DNA of 64,000 nucleotides from Leguminivora glycinivorella (GCF_023078275.1 NC_062979.1:9926502-9990501); one strand, 5' to 3'; positions 1-11,008 are shown, numbered from the stretch's first letter. The notes: a model not told the origin generated them from the sequence alone. Translations and numbers: made by a program.

Positions 1-1
1 A

Positions 2-231
2 GTTGGACAGAAACTAGAAGCAGTAGATAAAAAAAATCCTCAGCTCATTTGCTGTGCAACAATTGGAGCAGTAAGAAATGATCAGATCCATGTTAACTTT
101 GATGGCTGGAGGGGCGCATTTGATTACTGGTGTAAATATGATTCAAGAGATATATTCCCTGTTGGCTGGTGTGCTAGGGCTGGCCATCCATTGCAGCCTC
201 CAGGGCAAAAAAGTGCTACTACACCATCCAG
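2..231 (+). CDS. Scm: Scm exon: end of an MBT repeat
   Basis: The frame is open from base 2. It encodes LEAVDKKNPQLICCATIGAV and then the aromatic-cage region of an MBT repeat (FDGWRGAFDYW, DSRDIFPVGWC). The exon ends CCAG before the donor GTATAG at 232 (phase 2). The 5' edge is the window border. Confidence 0.88.
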
Positions 232-3200
232 GTATAGAAACATTAATACTATAATAAGTAGAAAATGTGTGTAATGGTGTTAAACCAATTTTTGACTCCT
301 CAATATCCTATGATATGGGGCTGATTGAATTGAAGTTTTCTTATAAACAATTATATAAGAAAACTTTGATTCAATCAGCCTCATTCAATAGGGAACTTGA
401 CTGTACTTAAAATAAAATATTTTATACCATGCATGAAATAAAGCATCAGATAAATATATGAAAAACATGGATAGAAGTTATTTTTAATCCAATTTCTATT
501 TAATAAGTCAGGTAGAATTATATAAAGTAACTGAGTTGATTGTGACATTACTCAATTCGATTTCATTAATTTCATATTAGCAAGATGTTGAAATTCGTTT
601 CGACAGTTCTTAAAAGAAAGCTGATTTGACTAGGAGGCAAGTAGCCTATTCATTCAATTCATATATCATAGGATACTGAGGAGTACAAAGTCTATATGTT
701 CAGGATATTTTTTTAAATCAAAAACTGAAAATAAATTATCAAACTTGTTTATTCATCTTTCAGGTTTAAGTTTCGAACCAGTGGAATACCCAATCCAGCC
801 TTACCAGAAGGTGGCTCCACGGGGGCTGGTAATTCTACCACTATCACATCAACACCTGCGGCAACTGTTAGGTTGCATATCCGCAGCGGCTGCTCCGGAG
901 GCAGTAGTTCCTTACCCAGTGTGATCTCAGGCTCCGGCCCATCGGGGGCTGCAGAGGCTCTAGCTAAAGACTTGCTCAGTGTTCATCCTGACCCACAGAG
1001 GTTGACGCGGGCTATACTTACAGCATCTAGTAGCTATTCAAATATAAATAATGTACAGGTAATTATTACTTTTAGTAATGTAAAATTGTACATGAGACAT
1101 AGCTTTTTTAAGCAGAATAGGTTATTAAAACTTCACTCAAAAAACTATGAGGAGTAATTTTTAGTAGGGTTTATTGTTGTATGGATTTCATAAATAAGCT
1201 TTTTAGAAAATGCACTGTTAATAATTATGTTAGTAATATTCAAATAAAACATTAATCATCTATGCCTAAAACTATTCAACTCATAATTCATATTGAAATA
1301 CTTTTTAATTCAATACTAATACTAATACAGAATTTGAAGAATCTAGAGATGGATTATAGAACTGAAAATTAATGACTGTTCAATTGATTTCAGGTGTCAA
1401 CAGGTAGTAAGAATTACACAGTGAAAGTGCCATCAGAACTAACAGCCAATGAGTTGAAGAACTGGCTCAAAGCTGTGTGCGAGGGACTCAACTGTTGCTT
1501 GGGCATGATAGAGATTGACTCGGGGGATGCTGCAGGCCGGTCCTGTCAGTTGTGTGGAGAGTCCCCTTCAGAGAGTGTTTCTACAGCCGTTAAGAGGACT
1601 ACAAGTGTACGTTTTATTTATATAGTACTAGCTTTTGCCCGCGGCTTCGCTCGCGTTAAAATTGCGGCATCCTCGATTCAAACGCCCACCTCCATTTTAG
1701 GGAAGTGGGGAGTTAGAAAGAGACAAAAAGTAGCCTACGTCACTCTCCATCCCTTCAACTATCTCCACAAAATCACGTCAGTTCGTCGCTCCGTTTTGCC
1801 CGTGAAAGACGGACAAACAAACAGACACACACACGCTTTCCCATTTATAATGTTAGTATGGATGCTTTACATCGTGACTACAGCCTAGAGCAGTGATAAC
1901 ATGCATTATTAGCATTATTATTCTTTATCACGCTGCCGTATTAGACAAAGACGGTTCTGTATCGTTGACTACATGGCTACAGAACGTTAGCAAATAGCTA
2001 GGTTCACACCTTTCCTGCCCGGTCGAGCAACCTGCCTCGACTGAGGCACGTCTACATTGGACGTTTGCCATGCGAGCACCCTCGAGACGTGCTTCGTTCG
2101 ATGTGGACCTGGCTAATAAACTAGGAAGCAGTCAACATGACCAGTAACATGGGCCACCCTATCTGTGTGGTATCACGCTTGCTACTCCCACTTGTCGAAT
2201 GTGTGTGTTAGAATTATAGCATGGCCATACTGATATGCCTCGATGGCATTGCAGGAGGAGAGCTCAACAGCCCACGGCAGCGGCGGCAAGGTGGCCCGCG
2301 TGTCGGCGGAGCGGGAGCGGGCGGGCGGGCTGCGACTCGGCGGGCGTGGCGTCGTCCACGACGGGCGCGCCGCCGCCGCCGGGCGCGGGCGCGGCGCCGC
2401 CCGACTGGTCCGTGGAGGACGTCATCGGCTTCATCGCCGCCGCCGACCCCGCGCTCGCAGCGCACGCCGACCTCTTCCGGAAACATGTGAGTGCCCCGCT
2501 TCTTCAACCTAGCGTTTTCCCGGCCTAGCGCCAGGGTCCGCTTTCCTGCTCTGCTCAGTCTTCTCCACTTTGCCCGGTCTTCGGCATCCTGAGGTGTGAG
2601 ATCGTTCTCTTTAATGTCCCCTGTCACGACGTCCAACCGGCGCTTCTTAGCCCCATTCTACATATTTATTTTCTGTCTGTGAGGGTTTGGGGTAGGTATT
2701 TTGTAAGTTTTTTGACCACAAGATACCCTTTCCCCTTAAAAAGGGGGTTTGATAAGGAATTAAAATAATATTGATGCTACCTATTTCGAACTGACAGTGC
2801 AATATTGCTTTCGTTAGTTTAAAGTAACGAACCACGCTTTCGTGCATCTCAAGTATCTCAACATACTTAATTCATCATAAATATCATAATCATTCGTCAT
2901 CTCTTGAATGGTAACTCCTTTCTTAGAGCTACGTCAAATGAACGGGTAAGCAGAGTGACGTAATATTAAAGCTATTCGATAGATGTCCTGGGAAACGATT
3001 AATCAAGGACCTATAAATGCCTACATTCTCGACCGACAGGAATTGAGTTTCAGGAATAATACCGTTTCACCTACCACTACCACCCAGTCATCATGTAAAC
3101 TGTAAGCTTAACACTATGTTAAATAAATAAATAAAAAATGAATAATTTTTTGAGTACATCTAATCTTCATATTTGAAACGCAAAGAAAAACAACACTTAT

Positions 3201-3470
3201 GTGATACGATCGTCAATAGTTACCGTAGCCTATGGACACCTGCAACACCGGGGGTGCTACATATAGTAAGTTTTATGACTCAGATTAGTTATTGAACTGT
3301 GTAATATTAATATTTAATAATTTAAATTGTTTCAGGAAATCGACGGAAAGGCGTTACTACTTCTCAATTCAGACATGATGATGAAATACATGGGTTTGAA
3401 GCTTGGCCCAGCCCTAAAAATATGTAATTTAGTATCAAAAATAAAAAATCGCCGGCATTATAGCACCTAG
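2..3470 (+). CDS. Scm: Sex comb on midleg (Polycomb-group MBT/SLED/SAM protein), 3' part of gene
   Basis: Chromatin protein of the Polycomb group; in the family the MBT repeats bind methyl-lysine and the C-terminal SAM (SPM) domain polymerises with Polyhomeotic and links PRC1 with Sfmbt/PhoRC in the nucleus. Seen here: coding exons 2-231, 764-1058, 1394-1606, about 2255 or 2271-2486, and 3336-3470, all bounded by AG/GT and phase-compatible except at the fourth. Exon 1 ends an MBT repeat (FDGWRGAFDYWCKYDSRDIF, PVGWCARAGHPLQPPG). Exons 2-3 carry a SLED-like domain. Exons 4-5 form the SAM domain (DWSVEDVIGFI, then LLLLNSDMMMKYMGLKLGPA), ending in TAG at 3468-3470. The 5' part, including any zinc fingers and the first MBT repeat, lies outside the window. 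Sfmbt and l(3)mbt also have MBT plus SAM, but the SLED region and the MBT sequence favour Scm. Confidence 0.88.
764..1058 (+). CDS. Scm: Scm exon: linker and first half of SLED-like domain
   Basis: Acceptor TTTCAG ends at 763; the first base completes an Arg codon left in phase 2 by the previous exon. It encodes a Gly/Ser/Thr-rich linker, then VRLHIRSGC and AAEALAKDLLSVHPDPQRLT, which matches the pattern of SLED domains (strand, glycine-rich loop, helix). Donor GTAATT at 1059, phase 0. Confidence 0.82.
1394..1606 (+). CDS. Scm: Scm exon: second half of SLED-like domain
   Basis: 71 whole codons between acceptor TTTCAG (ends 1393) and donor GTACGT (1607). YTVKVPSELTANELKNWLKA followed by VCEGLNCCLGMI resembles the final strand and helix of SLED domains, then a Ser/Thr-rich linker begins. 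Read-through of the donor would run into the intronic retroelement at 1628, so the apparent extension to 1888 is not coding. Confidence 0.83.
1628..1862 (+). mobile_element. Short lepidopteran non-LTR retroelement (RTE/SINE type) in Scm intron
   Basis: Starts CTAGCTTTTGCCCGCGGCTT and ends with the AT-rich tail ...TTATAATGTTAGTATGGAT, a 3' end I associate with RTE-related short elements of Lepidoptera. A second copy in the same orientation lies at 11009-11240. The two align along nearly the whole length. Confidence 0.7.
1863..2254. other. Remainder of Scm intron, no feature seen
   Basis: Unique-looking intron DNA between the retroelement and the SAM exon. I see no coding frame or repeat. Confidence 0.5.
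2255..2486 (+). CDS. Scm: Scm exon: linker and first half of SAM domain (acceptor/frame uncertain)
   Basis: The 3' end is secure: frame PPDWSVEDVIGFIAAADPAL up to LFRKH, donor GTGAGT at 2487. The 5' edge is not. With the CAG acceptor ending at 2254 and phase 0 from the previous exon, the frame starts EESSTAHGSGGKVARVSAER but then needs a +1 shift in the very GC-rich stretch near 2310-2340 to reach the SAM frame. With the AG ending at 2270 the exon is 216 nt, exactly 72 codons, and fully in frame. Either the second acceptor is used, or there is a one-base insertion (real or a consensus error) in the GCGGGCGGGCGGGC run. Confidence 0.72.
2487..3335. other. Last intron of Scm
   Basis: AT-rich intron of about 850 bp splitting the SAM domain. 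Donor GTGAGT, acceptor TTTCAG. The short minus-strand frame at 2647-2847 has no recognisable similarity or coding bias. Confidence 0.7.
3336..3470 (+). CDS. Scm: Scm last exon: C-terminal half of SAM domain and stop
   Basis: Acceptor TTTCAG ends at 3335. 44 codons plus TAG: EIDGKALLLLNSDMMMKYMG then LKLGPALKICNLVSKIK, the canonical second half of an SPM-type SAM domain (G-x-A-L-L-L-L, M-x-x-L/M-G-x-K-L-G-P-A-L-K). The domain ends nine residues before the stop, as is usual for Scm. Confidence 0.9.
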   Translation, partial: EIDGKALLLLNSDMMMKYMGLKLGPALKICNLVSKIKNRRHYST

Positions 3471-5841
3471 ACTTTACAATAAGCCACTCTTAGAGTTTGA
3501 AACTATGAGTTTCCTAAGTTTTATTAGTATTAAGTACTTACATGCATTTTCAACTATAAATGCTACGCCTAAAGTTTCAGTTTCATCTGAATCTCAGCAT
3601 TTAAATTATCTTGTGTAGATGTAAAAGACATTGATGCTACGAGATTATACTGACCGAAATATTATATGTACATAGTAGGTTGGCATTTGGCAATTCTGGT
3701 TTCAGGGTTACTTTCTGTCTAAGTTGTCTCGGACATGGGCATCTATGGTATCAATGCATTCAGTATTCTGTTCACAGTTTCATTTAAAATTCTATGATAA
3801 CGATAGGATATAGTAATTACAATGTACATTTTGTTGCGATCTTATTTGAATCTTTCAACACAAAATAACATTTCATTTTTATGATTTTGATAACGTCACA
3901 CTCACTAACTTCATTTTCGCTTGAATCATCTTATATATTTGTGTTTACGGCGTCATATTCAATACTCTGATACCAAACATACCCATATCCAGTATACTTA
4001 GACAAATTACCAACCTACTATGTTAATACAGTTTTGATGGGTATTTCATTTATTAGTAAGACACACTTATTTAATTACGCTACTATTTTACATGTCCAGC
4101 CGTAAACTTATTACGATTAAACTTGCAAGATTTTATGTACTGTAAAGGCTTTTTCACACGACAAATGATAGGTTATTCTTATCTGCTTAGCTGTAGGATC
4201 CAGTCAAAATGTGTGTACAGGTCTTTGCCCGTAAATAGTTATTTTATAGATGACTTTCGTAATGAATTACTTTAAAATAAAATTATAATTTCTATAATTG
4301 GATAGTTTACATTATTGTGTGAATTTATCTATTTAGTCATGTATATAAATGAGTTAAATTAAATGCATTTAATGTAGTTAGACTCATCTTGCATAATCAA
4401 AAGATGTATTGCGATGTTTAATATTTCTGACTATTAGGTACTTGAAATTGTATATACTAACTGTTATGTTATTGGCTAGTCGATCGTATGCTATTTGCCA
4501 GAATCATAGTTCATGCAGATTTTCAAATTCAGTAAATACAGTGTACAGAAATTCTATTGTAGATTAGGGTCTTAGTGCCTTTCACCATTTAGGTGTGTTT
4601 AAAGATATCCACAATGTTGACAATGGGAATTAAAGACATGTAAGCGCTCAAGGACACCAATAAATGTAGCTGTGATTTAATAATACAAATACAGAATTTT
4701 CAATATTCTTATTGTGTCAAATAATATCGCTTCCAATGTTCTGGCGCTGAGCTGGCGACTGTATTCCTTTATGTTCCTTCCCGATATCATAACTAGAATG
4801 TAAACGACATAATAGTATTTTAAAATTAAACTGTCGTAAGTACCATTACAGATACTATTTACTACTATAGTTTGTTATGGTCTGCGCGGTCACGAAAAAT
4901 CGCCCTAAAAGTTAAAACCTTAAAACTATAGTAGTGAAACAGTATAATTATCACTAAAAAGCTATGCTTTGTATATCTACGATATATAATTATAATTTGC
5001 CATTTCGAAGTTGTAATTAACTGTAATATTTAAATATTTCACCATGTGATATTTCCATGTTATCTGTTATCGTGATAAATGATTAATAATATTAGAATAT
5101 GTTGATTTATTCATTACGTGATGTATACTTTTTAAGTTTTGTCATGACATGATAACTACTAAGCACGAAACTTTATATATCGAGCCTGTAATGTTGTTGT
5201 ATATATATATTTGGTAATATAATGTTATTTTCCTGGCGTATAGAAAGTGTAGGAGAAGTCCGATTTATTTTAAGATACGTAGGTATTTCTTTTATTATTT
5301 TTAATGGGCAACTGAAAGTATGTGTGATATCCGTGGGATGTGTCGACTGAGTTAACATCCTATTTGGTTTATAAAGCTCTTCATAACATAATGTAGGTAA
5401 CTAGAAAAGCAATAAAATTATCCATATAACTCAAGGCATCGAGTGTTTGCCTACGATTGTGTGTATATATTAGGACACCATGTAAAACCATAGAATTGAT
5501 GAAATCTCGAGGCAAATTCTTTTACATATTTTATTACAGTAGAAAGTAAAATTATTTTATGTACATAAGCAAATTAAAAACAACATTGTATAAATGAATA
5601 AATCTAAAGTGCGAATACTTTTTCTATTTCTTCTTTGTCCAATACATTAACCTGCATGTCAGATACATAATATGTAAATCTATAAGAACATTACATTTGT
5701 GAAAATGGTTTATAAGATATTTATATCACTATCACCTATAAATTATTCATAAACCGTGCAATGAGGTGACAGATGACATTTAGAATTACCTTTTTGAATT
5801 TTGGAAATTGTTATTACATTTGATACGTATGTATAAAAAAT
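3471..5841. other. Scm 3' UTR and intergenic DNA
   Basis: About 2.4 kb of AT-rich DNA without a gene. AATAAA hexamers, for example at 4659-4664 and 5411-5416, are candidate polyadenylation signals for Scm, but AT-richness makes each weak. No repeat family shared with the rest of the window was noticed here. Confidence 0.5.
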
Positions 5842-5910
5842 TGTCGGGCCACGCTCAGACATGGCGAAACTATAAGGGTTCCTAGTTGACTACGGAACCC
5901 TAAAAATACG
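5842..5910 (-). mobile_element. Internally deleted remnant of the 8.2/40.2 kb repeat family
   Basis: Contains TGTCGGGCCACGCTCAG joined directly to ACATGGCGAAACTATAAGGG and the terminal CTACGGAACCCTAAAAATA. In the long copy at 40244-40832 these two pieces are the two ends of the element, so about 500 bp is missing. The junction shares CAG with both sides, consistent with a microhomology deletion. Confidence 0.7.
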
Positions 5911-6132
5911 ATGACGTCGACGACACTGCCTTAGCCGCAGAATAGTTTTGCGGTATTATATAGATAATTAGATATCATAATACTAATAGCTTCGTTTAAA
6001 ATTGTATACGGAAGTTATGGTGACAAGCCGATGCCATCACTCATCAGTTTTAATTTGGTCTAATCAAAGTGGCAAAAAACAAATGCCCGCTCTATTTTGT
6101 CAATATTGAATCATTGTCTATATTTTATAGTA

Positions 6133-6429
6133 CAGTCGTCGTCAGATATATCTGAAAGGCCGGGGCGCGCAAAAATATCTGACCACGCCTTATCACCTTG
6201 ATAATCGAGGCGTGTTCAGATATTTGTGAGCACCTTGATCGCACCGATATATTGAATCTGCCTGTGTAGCCGAATGCACAAACGCTCACGATAATATCTC
6301 TTTCGTAGTTATCTATCTCTATCGCTCTTTGGGTATTGGCGCGCCAGAGCCAGACTACATTTCTGCGGCGTTTCGGTGGCGTTTCGCGTCGCAGAAATGC
6401 CATCCGGCTACGGGGCCTGATGGCGACTG
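6133..6429. mobile_element. MITE with mariner-like ends
   Basis: Terminal inverted repeats CAGTCGTCGTCAG (left) and CTGATGGCGACTG (right), flanked on both sides by TA (6131-6132 and 6430-6431). A CAGT-type terminus with TA duplication fits Tc1/mariner-derived MITEs. The 92-codon minus-strand frame inside is not recognisable as protein. Confidence 0.65.
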
Positions 6430-6725
6430 TACAGTCGAGTGATAAATATATGACGTAGTCATTTATAATAGGTACTTACTTGATAAATTGTTATTGATAA
6501 ATAAATATGTATGGTATCGCAGAAGACAGTTTGAACTTTGCTCAGAATAATTTATTTTGTTATTGTTTTTTATAAGCACTGTGGCACAGGAAGTTATCTC
6601 GGGCATATATATTGCATAATACATTCGTTGCTACGTACTGCACTGCACATACATAGTTATACATATATAGATATATATGTTAGAGGAAAATTACCTTTTT
6701 GATAGTTAGGTACCTACAGTAGGTA

Positions 6726-6808
6726 CAGTCAAGTTCATAAATATGTGTACACTTCTTCACCTTAAGCATGAAGGTGAAAAAATGTACACATATTTATGAA
6801 CTCGACTG
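6726..6808. mobile_element. 83 bp hairpin MITE with TA flanks
   Basis: Near-perfect palindrome: CAGTCAAGTTCATAAATATG on the left and CATATTTATGAACTCGACTG on the right, with a very short loop. TA lies on each side. Ends resemble those of the 6.13 kb MITE. Confidence 0.7.
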
Positions 6809-7121
6809 TACAGGTATCCATACCGAAAAAGAGGAATTACGAAACGAGTGGCGACACGAGTTTACTCTTTGCACGTGTATTATACGACGTTTTTCAGTAC
6901 ATACAGTTCATACAGAAGTTCAAATAACCAAGTTTAAAACCTACGTTTTAGTTGACATTGCTGTGGCGTGTAATCATATAGCAACCTACTCCTACGTGCT
7001 TTAATAGAGGTATGCACTGGGTGTAATCTCTCCGGCCTTTACAACAAAAGATTAGCCTTGCACTTGCTCATGGATTGACGTAAGGCGTTCAAAAGGTTAA
7101 TTTCATTATTTACAGTTACAC
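6809..7121. other. Short intergenic stretch with diverged repeat relic
   Basis: 6832-6905 (AAACGAGTGGCGACACGAG, then ACGACGTTTTTCAGTAC) is a diverged relative of 13340-13425 in the transporter A intron. Nothing else recognised. Confidence 0.4.
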
Positions 7122-7426
7122 AATTGAAGGCATGTTTACAAAAACAACATAACTACACTAGACATGAATTTACAGGAAACGAAAAAAACTAAATGTCTTC
7201 TTATATATTAGCTATTGGACATAAACGTTGTATACGTTATTTAAGTAAGTGGCCATTAGTTCCGAAACACACGATTACACATCTCAAAGACAATTATTTT
7301 TGGAAAAAATATTAAAAATAAGTTCGTCAGTTATGCTGTTTTTGTAAAATTTTGTTAGTTATGTTCTTTTTGTTAGAAAATAAAACAAGTTTAATACCCC
7401 TATCGCTGAAAGTCACGGCTGCCTAA

Positions 7427-7830
7427 TGCCCCTTTCGCAAAACGTCCCGTTTGCAAATAGCCAGGTTCTTATGGATTAAAGAGGTAATAATACAGATTGT
7501 TATCAATACTGGCCACTTGAATATAGTCCGGTTTCCTCACGATGTTTTCCTTCACCGAAAAGCAACTAGTAAATATCAAATGATATTTCGTACACAGTTC
7601 CAAAAAACTCATTGGTACGAGCCATTTTTTACGGGACATTTTGCGAAAGGGACGTGTTGCGATCGGGTTATTTCGTGAAAGGGACTTTCTGCGAAAGGGA
7701 CGTAATTTATATAAAGGGACATTTTGAGAACGGGATATTTTGCAGAAGGGCCGTTTTGGCAATGGGACATTTTATAAAAGGGACCTTTTGCGAAAGGGAC
7801 CAAGAGACGTTTTGCGAGTGGGACATTATA
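7427..7830. repeat. Degenerate 16 bp tandem repeat (GGGACATTTTGCGAAA) with orientation switch
   Basis: About eleven degenerate 16 bp units run from about 7634 to 7830. Two or three units in the opposite orientation (TTTCGCAAAACGTCCC) lie at 7427-7461. The two parts are separated by the SINE-like fragment at 7515-7620. Confidence 0.65.
7515..7620 (-). mobile_element. 3' fragment of tRNA-derived SINE
   Basis: GGTTTCCTCACGATGTTTTC onward to CTCATTGGTACGA matches the SINE at 34500-34712 in the same orientation. The promoter part is missing. Confidence 0.65.
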
Positions 7831-8242
7831 CGCCTAAACCACAAGTTTCTATAGAAATTATGTTTTGTATTCTATCATTTATCTTACTAAACTAGTGGAT
7901 CTACTTTAATCTTCACATCCGCTGCTGTTGTCATCGTTATCTACCTCCAGAGACCAGAGACGACGATTCTTGACACGTATTATACAAAATTGATTGGTAG
8001 AATTGATGGCTCGATGGTTTGACCAAAACCTGCATCAATTTTCTCAAGTCGCCTACTTTGTGAGGATTAAGGGGAAGTGAAGACTCATAAGCACGACATC
8101 ATTTAAAATTTTAGCAATATTCTTTAGGGTAAGACTTTTCAACGATTCTGGGGATGAAATGTTATTTCCACTCATTTTTAAGATGTGAAAGAAACTTCTG
8201 GATAGGTTACGTACATCAAACGCGATAGTTTTGTTTCCATTT

Positions 8243-8778
8243 TTAGGGTTCCGTAGTCAACTAGGAACCCTTATAGTTTCGCCATGTCTGTCTGTCTGTC
8301 TGTCCGTCCGTCCGTCCGTCCGTCCGCGGATAATCTCAGTAACCGTTAGCACTAGAAAGCTGAAATTTGGTACCAATATGTATATCAATCATGCCAACAA
8401 AGTGCAAAAATAAAAAATGGAAAAAAATGTTTTATTAGGGTACCCCCCCCTACATGTAAAGTGGGGGCTGATTTTTTTTTTCATTTCAACCCCAACGTGT
8501 GATATATTGTTGGATAGGTATTTAAAAATGATAAAGGGTTTACTAAGATTGTTTTTTGATAATATTAATACTTTCGGAAATAATCGCTCCTAAAGGAAAA
8601 AAAAGTGCGTCCTCCCCTCTAACTTTTGAACCATATGTTTAAAAAATATAAAAAAATTACTAAAGTAGAACTTTATAAAGACTTTGAACTTGATAGGTTC
8701 AGTAGTTTTTGAGAAAAATACGGAAAACTACGGAACCCTACACTGAGCGTGGCCCGACACGCTCTTGGCCGTTTTTTT
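8243..8778 (+). mobile_element. Dispersed repeat with GTCTGTCTGTCCGTCC tract, full-length copy
   Basis: Runs from TAGGGTTCCGTAGTCAACTA through a CTGT/CCGT microsatellite to ACTACGGAACCCTACACTGA and GGCCCGACACGCTCTTGGCC plus a T tract. The ends share an inverted AGGGTTCCGTAGT. The inverted copy at 40244-40832 aligns throughout, and 5842-5910 is a deleted copy. I recognise it as a common lepidopteran repeat but cannot assign a class. Confidence 0.65.
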
Positions 8779-9186
8779 TACAATCGTACACTTATTTGCC
8801 AGTTACATAACCTAAAACATTACGTAAACTAAAAAGAGTTTGTATATATTTTATTGAAAATTAAGTTTTTTACGTGAACGATATACAGTTATGTTCTTTT
8901 TGTAAAAAACAATGTAGATATGTAGTTTTTGCAAAATGGGTAAAAATTTTTGGGACTGAGTGTGGACAATTGGGGTCATTTTTGGACACTATCTTTTGCT
9001 CTACGTATAGATCCTGCTTAGACGAATGCTATGATACCAAAAACTCAAATCCGCAAAAAATGTTAGTTATGTTGTTTTTGTAAACATGCCTTCAATTACA
9101 TTCCATGTTTTCTCCGAAAGAGAAGCCATATTAATTCTTATTTGGTTTTGTGTTTGTTATAATTCCTACTAACTACGTAAATAGTT

Positions 9187-9613
9187 ATTTGTTATACAAG
9201 GGGGCAAAGTTGTATTTTAACGCAGAGTGTGAAATTGAAAAACGAGCAAGTGAAAGGATTCTATAGTTGAACCACGAGCGAAGCGAGTGGTTCGAGAATA
9301 GAATCCTGAACTTGCGAGTTTTTTAACACACGAGAAGTAAAATACATTTGCACCCGAGTGTAACACAAAACTTTTCCCCTCACTATAGCGAGGAAACTAC
9401 AACGCAAAAAATGCGTTTATCACTGCTTCCAGTAGTTCCACAGGTGGTAAATCCTCTTTATTATTAGATTCACCTACTTTTATCAATTTCTAAGCAGTTA
9501 ATTTGACTTTATTCAAGGTCAAATTACTTTACCCACTAGTGGATAAAATGCGTTTTTACCCGCTGGTATTAAAGGACAAAACACGTGTTTCCGAGCTAGT
9601 GAGGGGAAAATAA
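9187..9613 (+). repeat. Repeat family T, copy 1 (direct)
   Basis: Begins TTGTTATACAAGGGGGCAAA, contains the near-palindrome ACCACGAGCGAAGCGAGTGG, and ends GCTAGTGAGGGGAAAATAA. Copies 2 (inverted) and 3 (direct) follow at 10087-10448 and 10449-10846. Diverged relatives lie downstream of both transporter genes (21543-21640 and 35938-36330). Confidence 0.7.
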
Positions 9614-10086
9614 AATTATTCGTTTTGTATTGTAGCTACGAGTGTTAATGCGACCTTGTTCAACGTTCAAGTCTTCCTTGTTAAGTTAATTAGATTCAAA
9701 TTACACTGCCGCTTTCTCAACGGTCAGCCCAGGAAACATCCGACTCGAAGGACCAGGAAGTTTAGCTTTGTTTGCAAACTCAAGCAACTGAAGGTTTCCT
9801 AATCATGAAGATCTCGCTGAATTCTTATAGCAAATATGGCTTCAATCGACAAACTACGATTTGAGCAGAGCGAATAAGTGAAAAAAGTGCATTCGCACGC
9901 ATGCATGCATGATCGTGATTGAATTGCAGTCGTTATAAAGTACATGAACTTTGACCAGGGAAGGTAAACTTATGCATTCAAATGGAGTACCTGCTCAGAA
10001 TATCTGTGATAACCATGATCCTTAGTCATGAGGCCTGACCTGTGGAGACGATCGTAGAAAATTGCGTTGGTACAAAGTTTGATCCT
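9614..10086. other. Spacer between repeat copies
   Basis: About 470 bp between copies 1 and 2 of repeat family T. No feature recognised. Confidence 0.4.
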
Positions 10087-10448
10087 TTTCCCCTCACTAG
10101 CTCGGAAACACGTGTTTTGTCCTTTAATACCAGCGGGTAAAAACGCATTTTATCCACTAGTGGGTAAAGTAATTTGACCTTCAATAAAGTCAAATGAACT
10201 GCTTTCAAATTGATGAATCTAGTAATAAAGATGATTTACCACCTGTGGAACTACTGGAAGCAGTGATAAACGCATTTTTGCGTTGTAGTTTCCTCGCTAT
10301 AGTGAGGGGAAAAGTTTTGTGTTACACTCGGATGCAAATGTATTTTACTTCTCGTGTGTTAAAAAACTCGCAAGTTCAGGATTCTATTCTCGAACCACTC
10401 GCTTCGCTCGTGGTTCAACTATAGAATCCTAATCCTTGTATAACAAAA
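10087..10448 (-). repeat. Repeat family T, copy 2 (inverted)
   Basis: Reverse-complement copy of 9187-9613 with small indels. It abuts copy 3 without spacer, giving the palindrome CTTGTATAACAAA/TTTGTTATACAAG centred near 10448. Confidence 0.7.
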
Positions 10449-10846
10449 TTTGTTATACAAGGGGGCAAAGTTGTATTTTAACGCCGAGTGTGGAATTGAA
10501 AAACGAGCAAGTGAAAGGATTCTATAAACCACGAGCGAAGCGAGTTCCACCTGAACTTGCGAGTTTTTTAACAACGAGAATTAAAATACATTTGCACCCG
10601 AGTGTAACACAAAACTTTTCCCCTCACTGTAGCGAGGAAACTACAACGCAAAAAATGCGTTTATCACTGCTTCCAGTATTCCACACATCATTATTACTAG
10701 GTTCACCTACTTTTATCAATTTTAAAGCAGTTAATTTGACTTTATTCAAGGTCAAATTACTTTACCCACTTGTGGATAAAATGCGTTTTTACCCGCTGGT
10801 ATTAAAGGACAAAACACGTGTTTCCTAGCTAGTGAGGGGAAAATAA
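10449..10846 (+). repeat. Repeat family T, copy 3 (direct)
   Basis: Aligns with copy 1 from TTGTTATACAAGGGGGCAAA to TAGTGAGGGGAAAATAA. It carries small deletions, including one inside the ACCACGAGCGAAGCGAG palindrome, which lies intact in copies 1 and 2. Confidence 0.7.
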
Positions 10847-11008
10847 CTATCTGCCTTGAACTTTTATGAACGGACATATAGTATAAAGCCCGATACGCTT
10901 TCACAGCGAAGCAATATGTATTGTGCAAGTTAAGATACAAGGTTTAAAATCGACCACAAATACCTAGACTAGACCGTATCTGCCGTCAAATACGTGATTT
11001 ATGTAAAC

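Larger units (their letters stand above)
7122..9097. mobile_element. About 2 kb element with 33 bp terminal inverted repeats, carrying nested repeats
   Basis: The left end reads AATTGAAGGCATGTTTACAA and the right end is its reverse complement TTGTAAACATGCCTTCAATT, matching over about 33 bp. Related sequence (AGTTATGTTCTTTTTGT) recurs internally near 7363 and 8890. No transposase is visible. The interior holds the 16 bp array, a SINE fragment and the 8.24 kb repeat, so it is a nest of insertions. Target duplication not clear, possibly TACA. Confidence 0.5.

Noticed and set aside
2214..2636. Minus-strand frame over the Scm SAM exon, and two alternative plus frames
   Set aside because: GC-rich exon DNA lacks stop codons in all frames; only the frame with DWSVEDVIGF matches a domain and splices to the last exon.
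7469..7854. Frames in both orientations over the GGGAC array
   Set aside because: Degenerate tandem repeat with no coding character.
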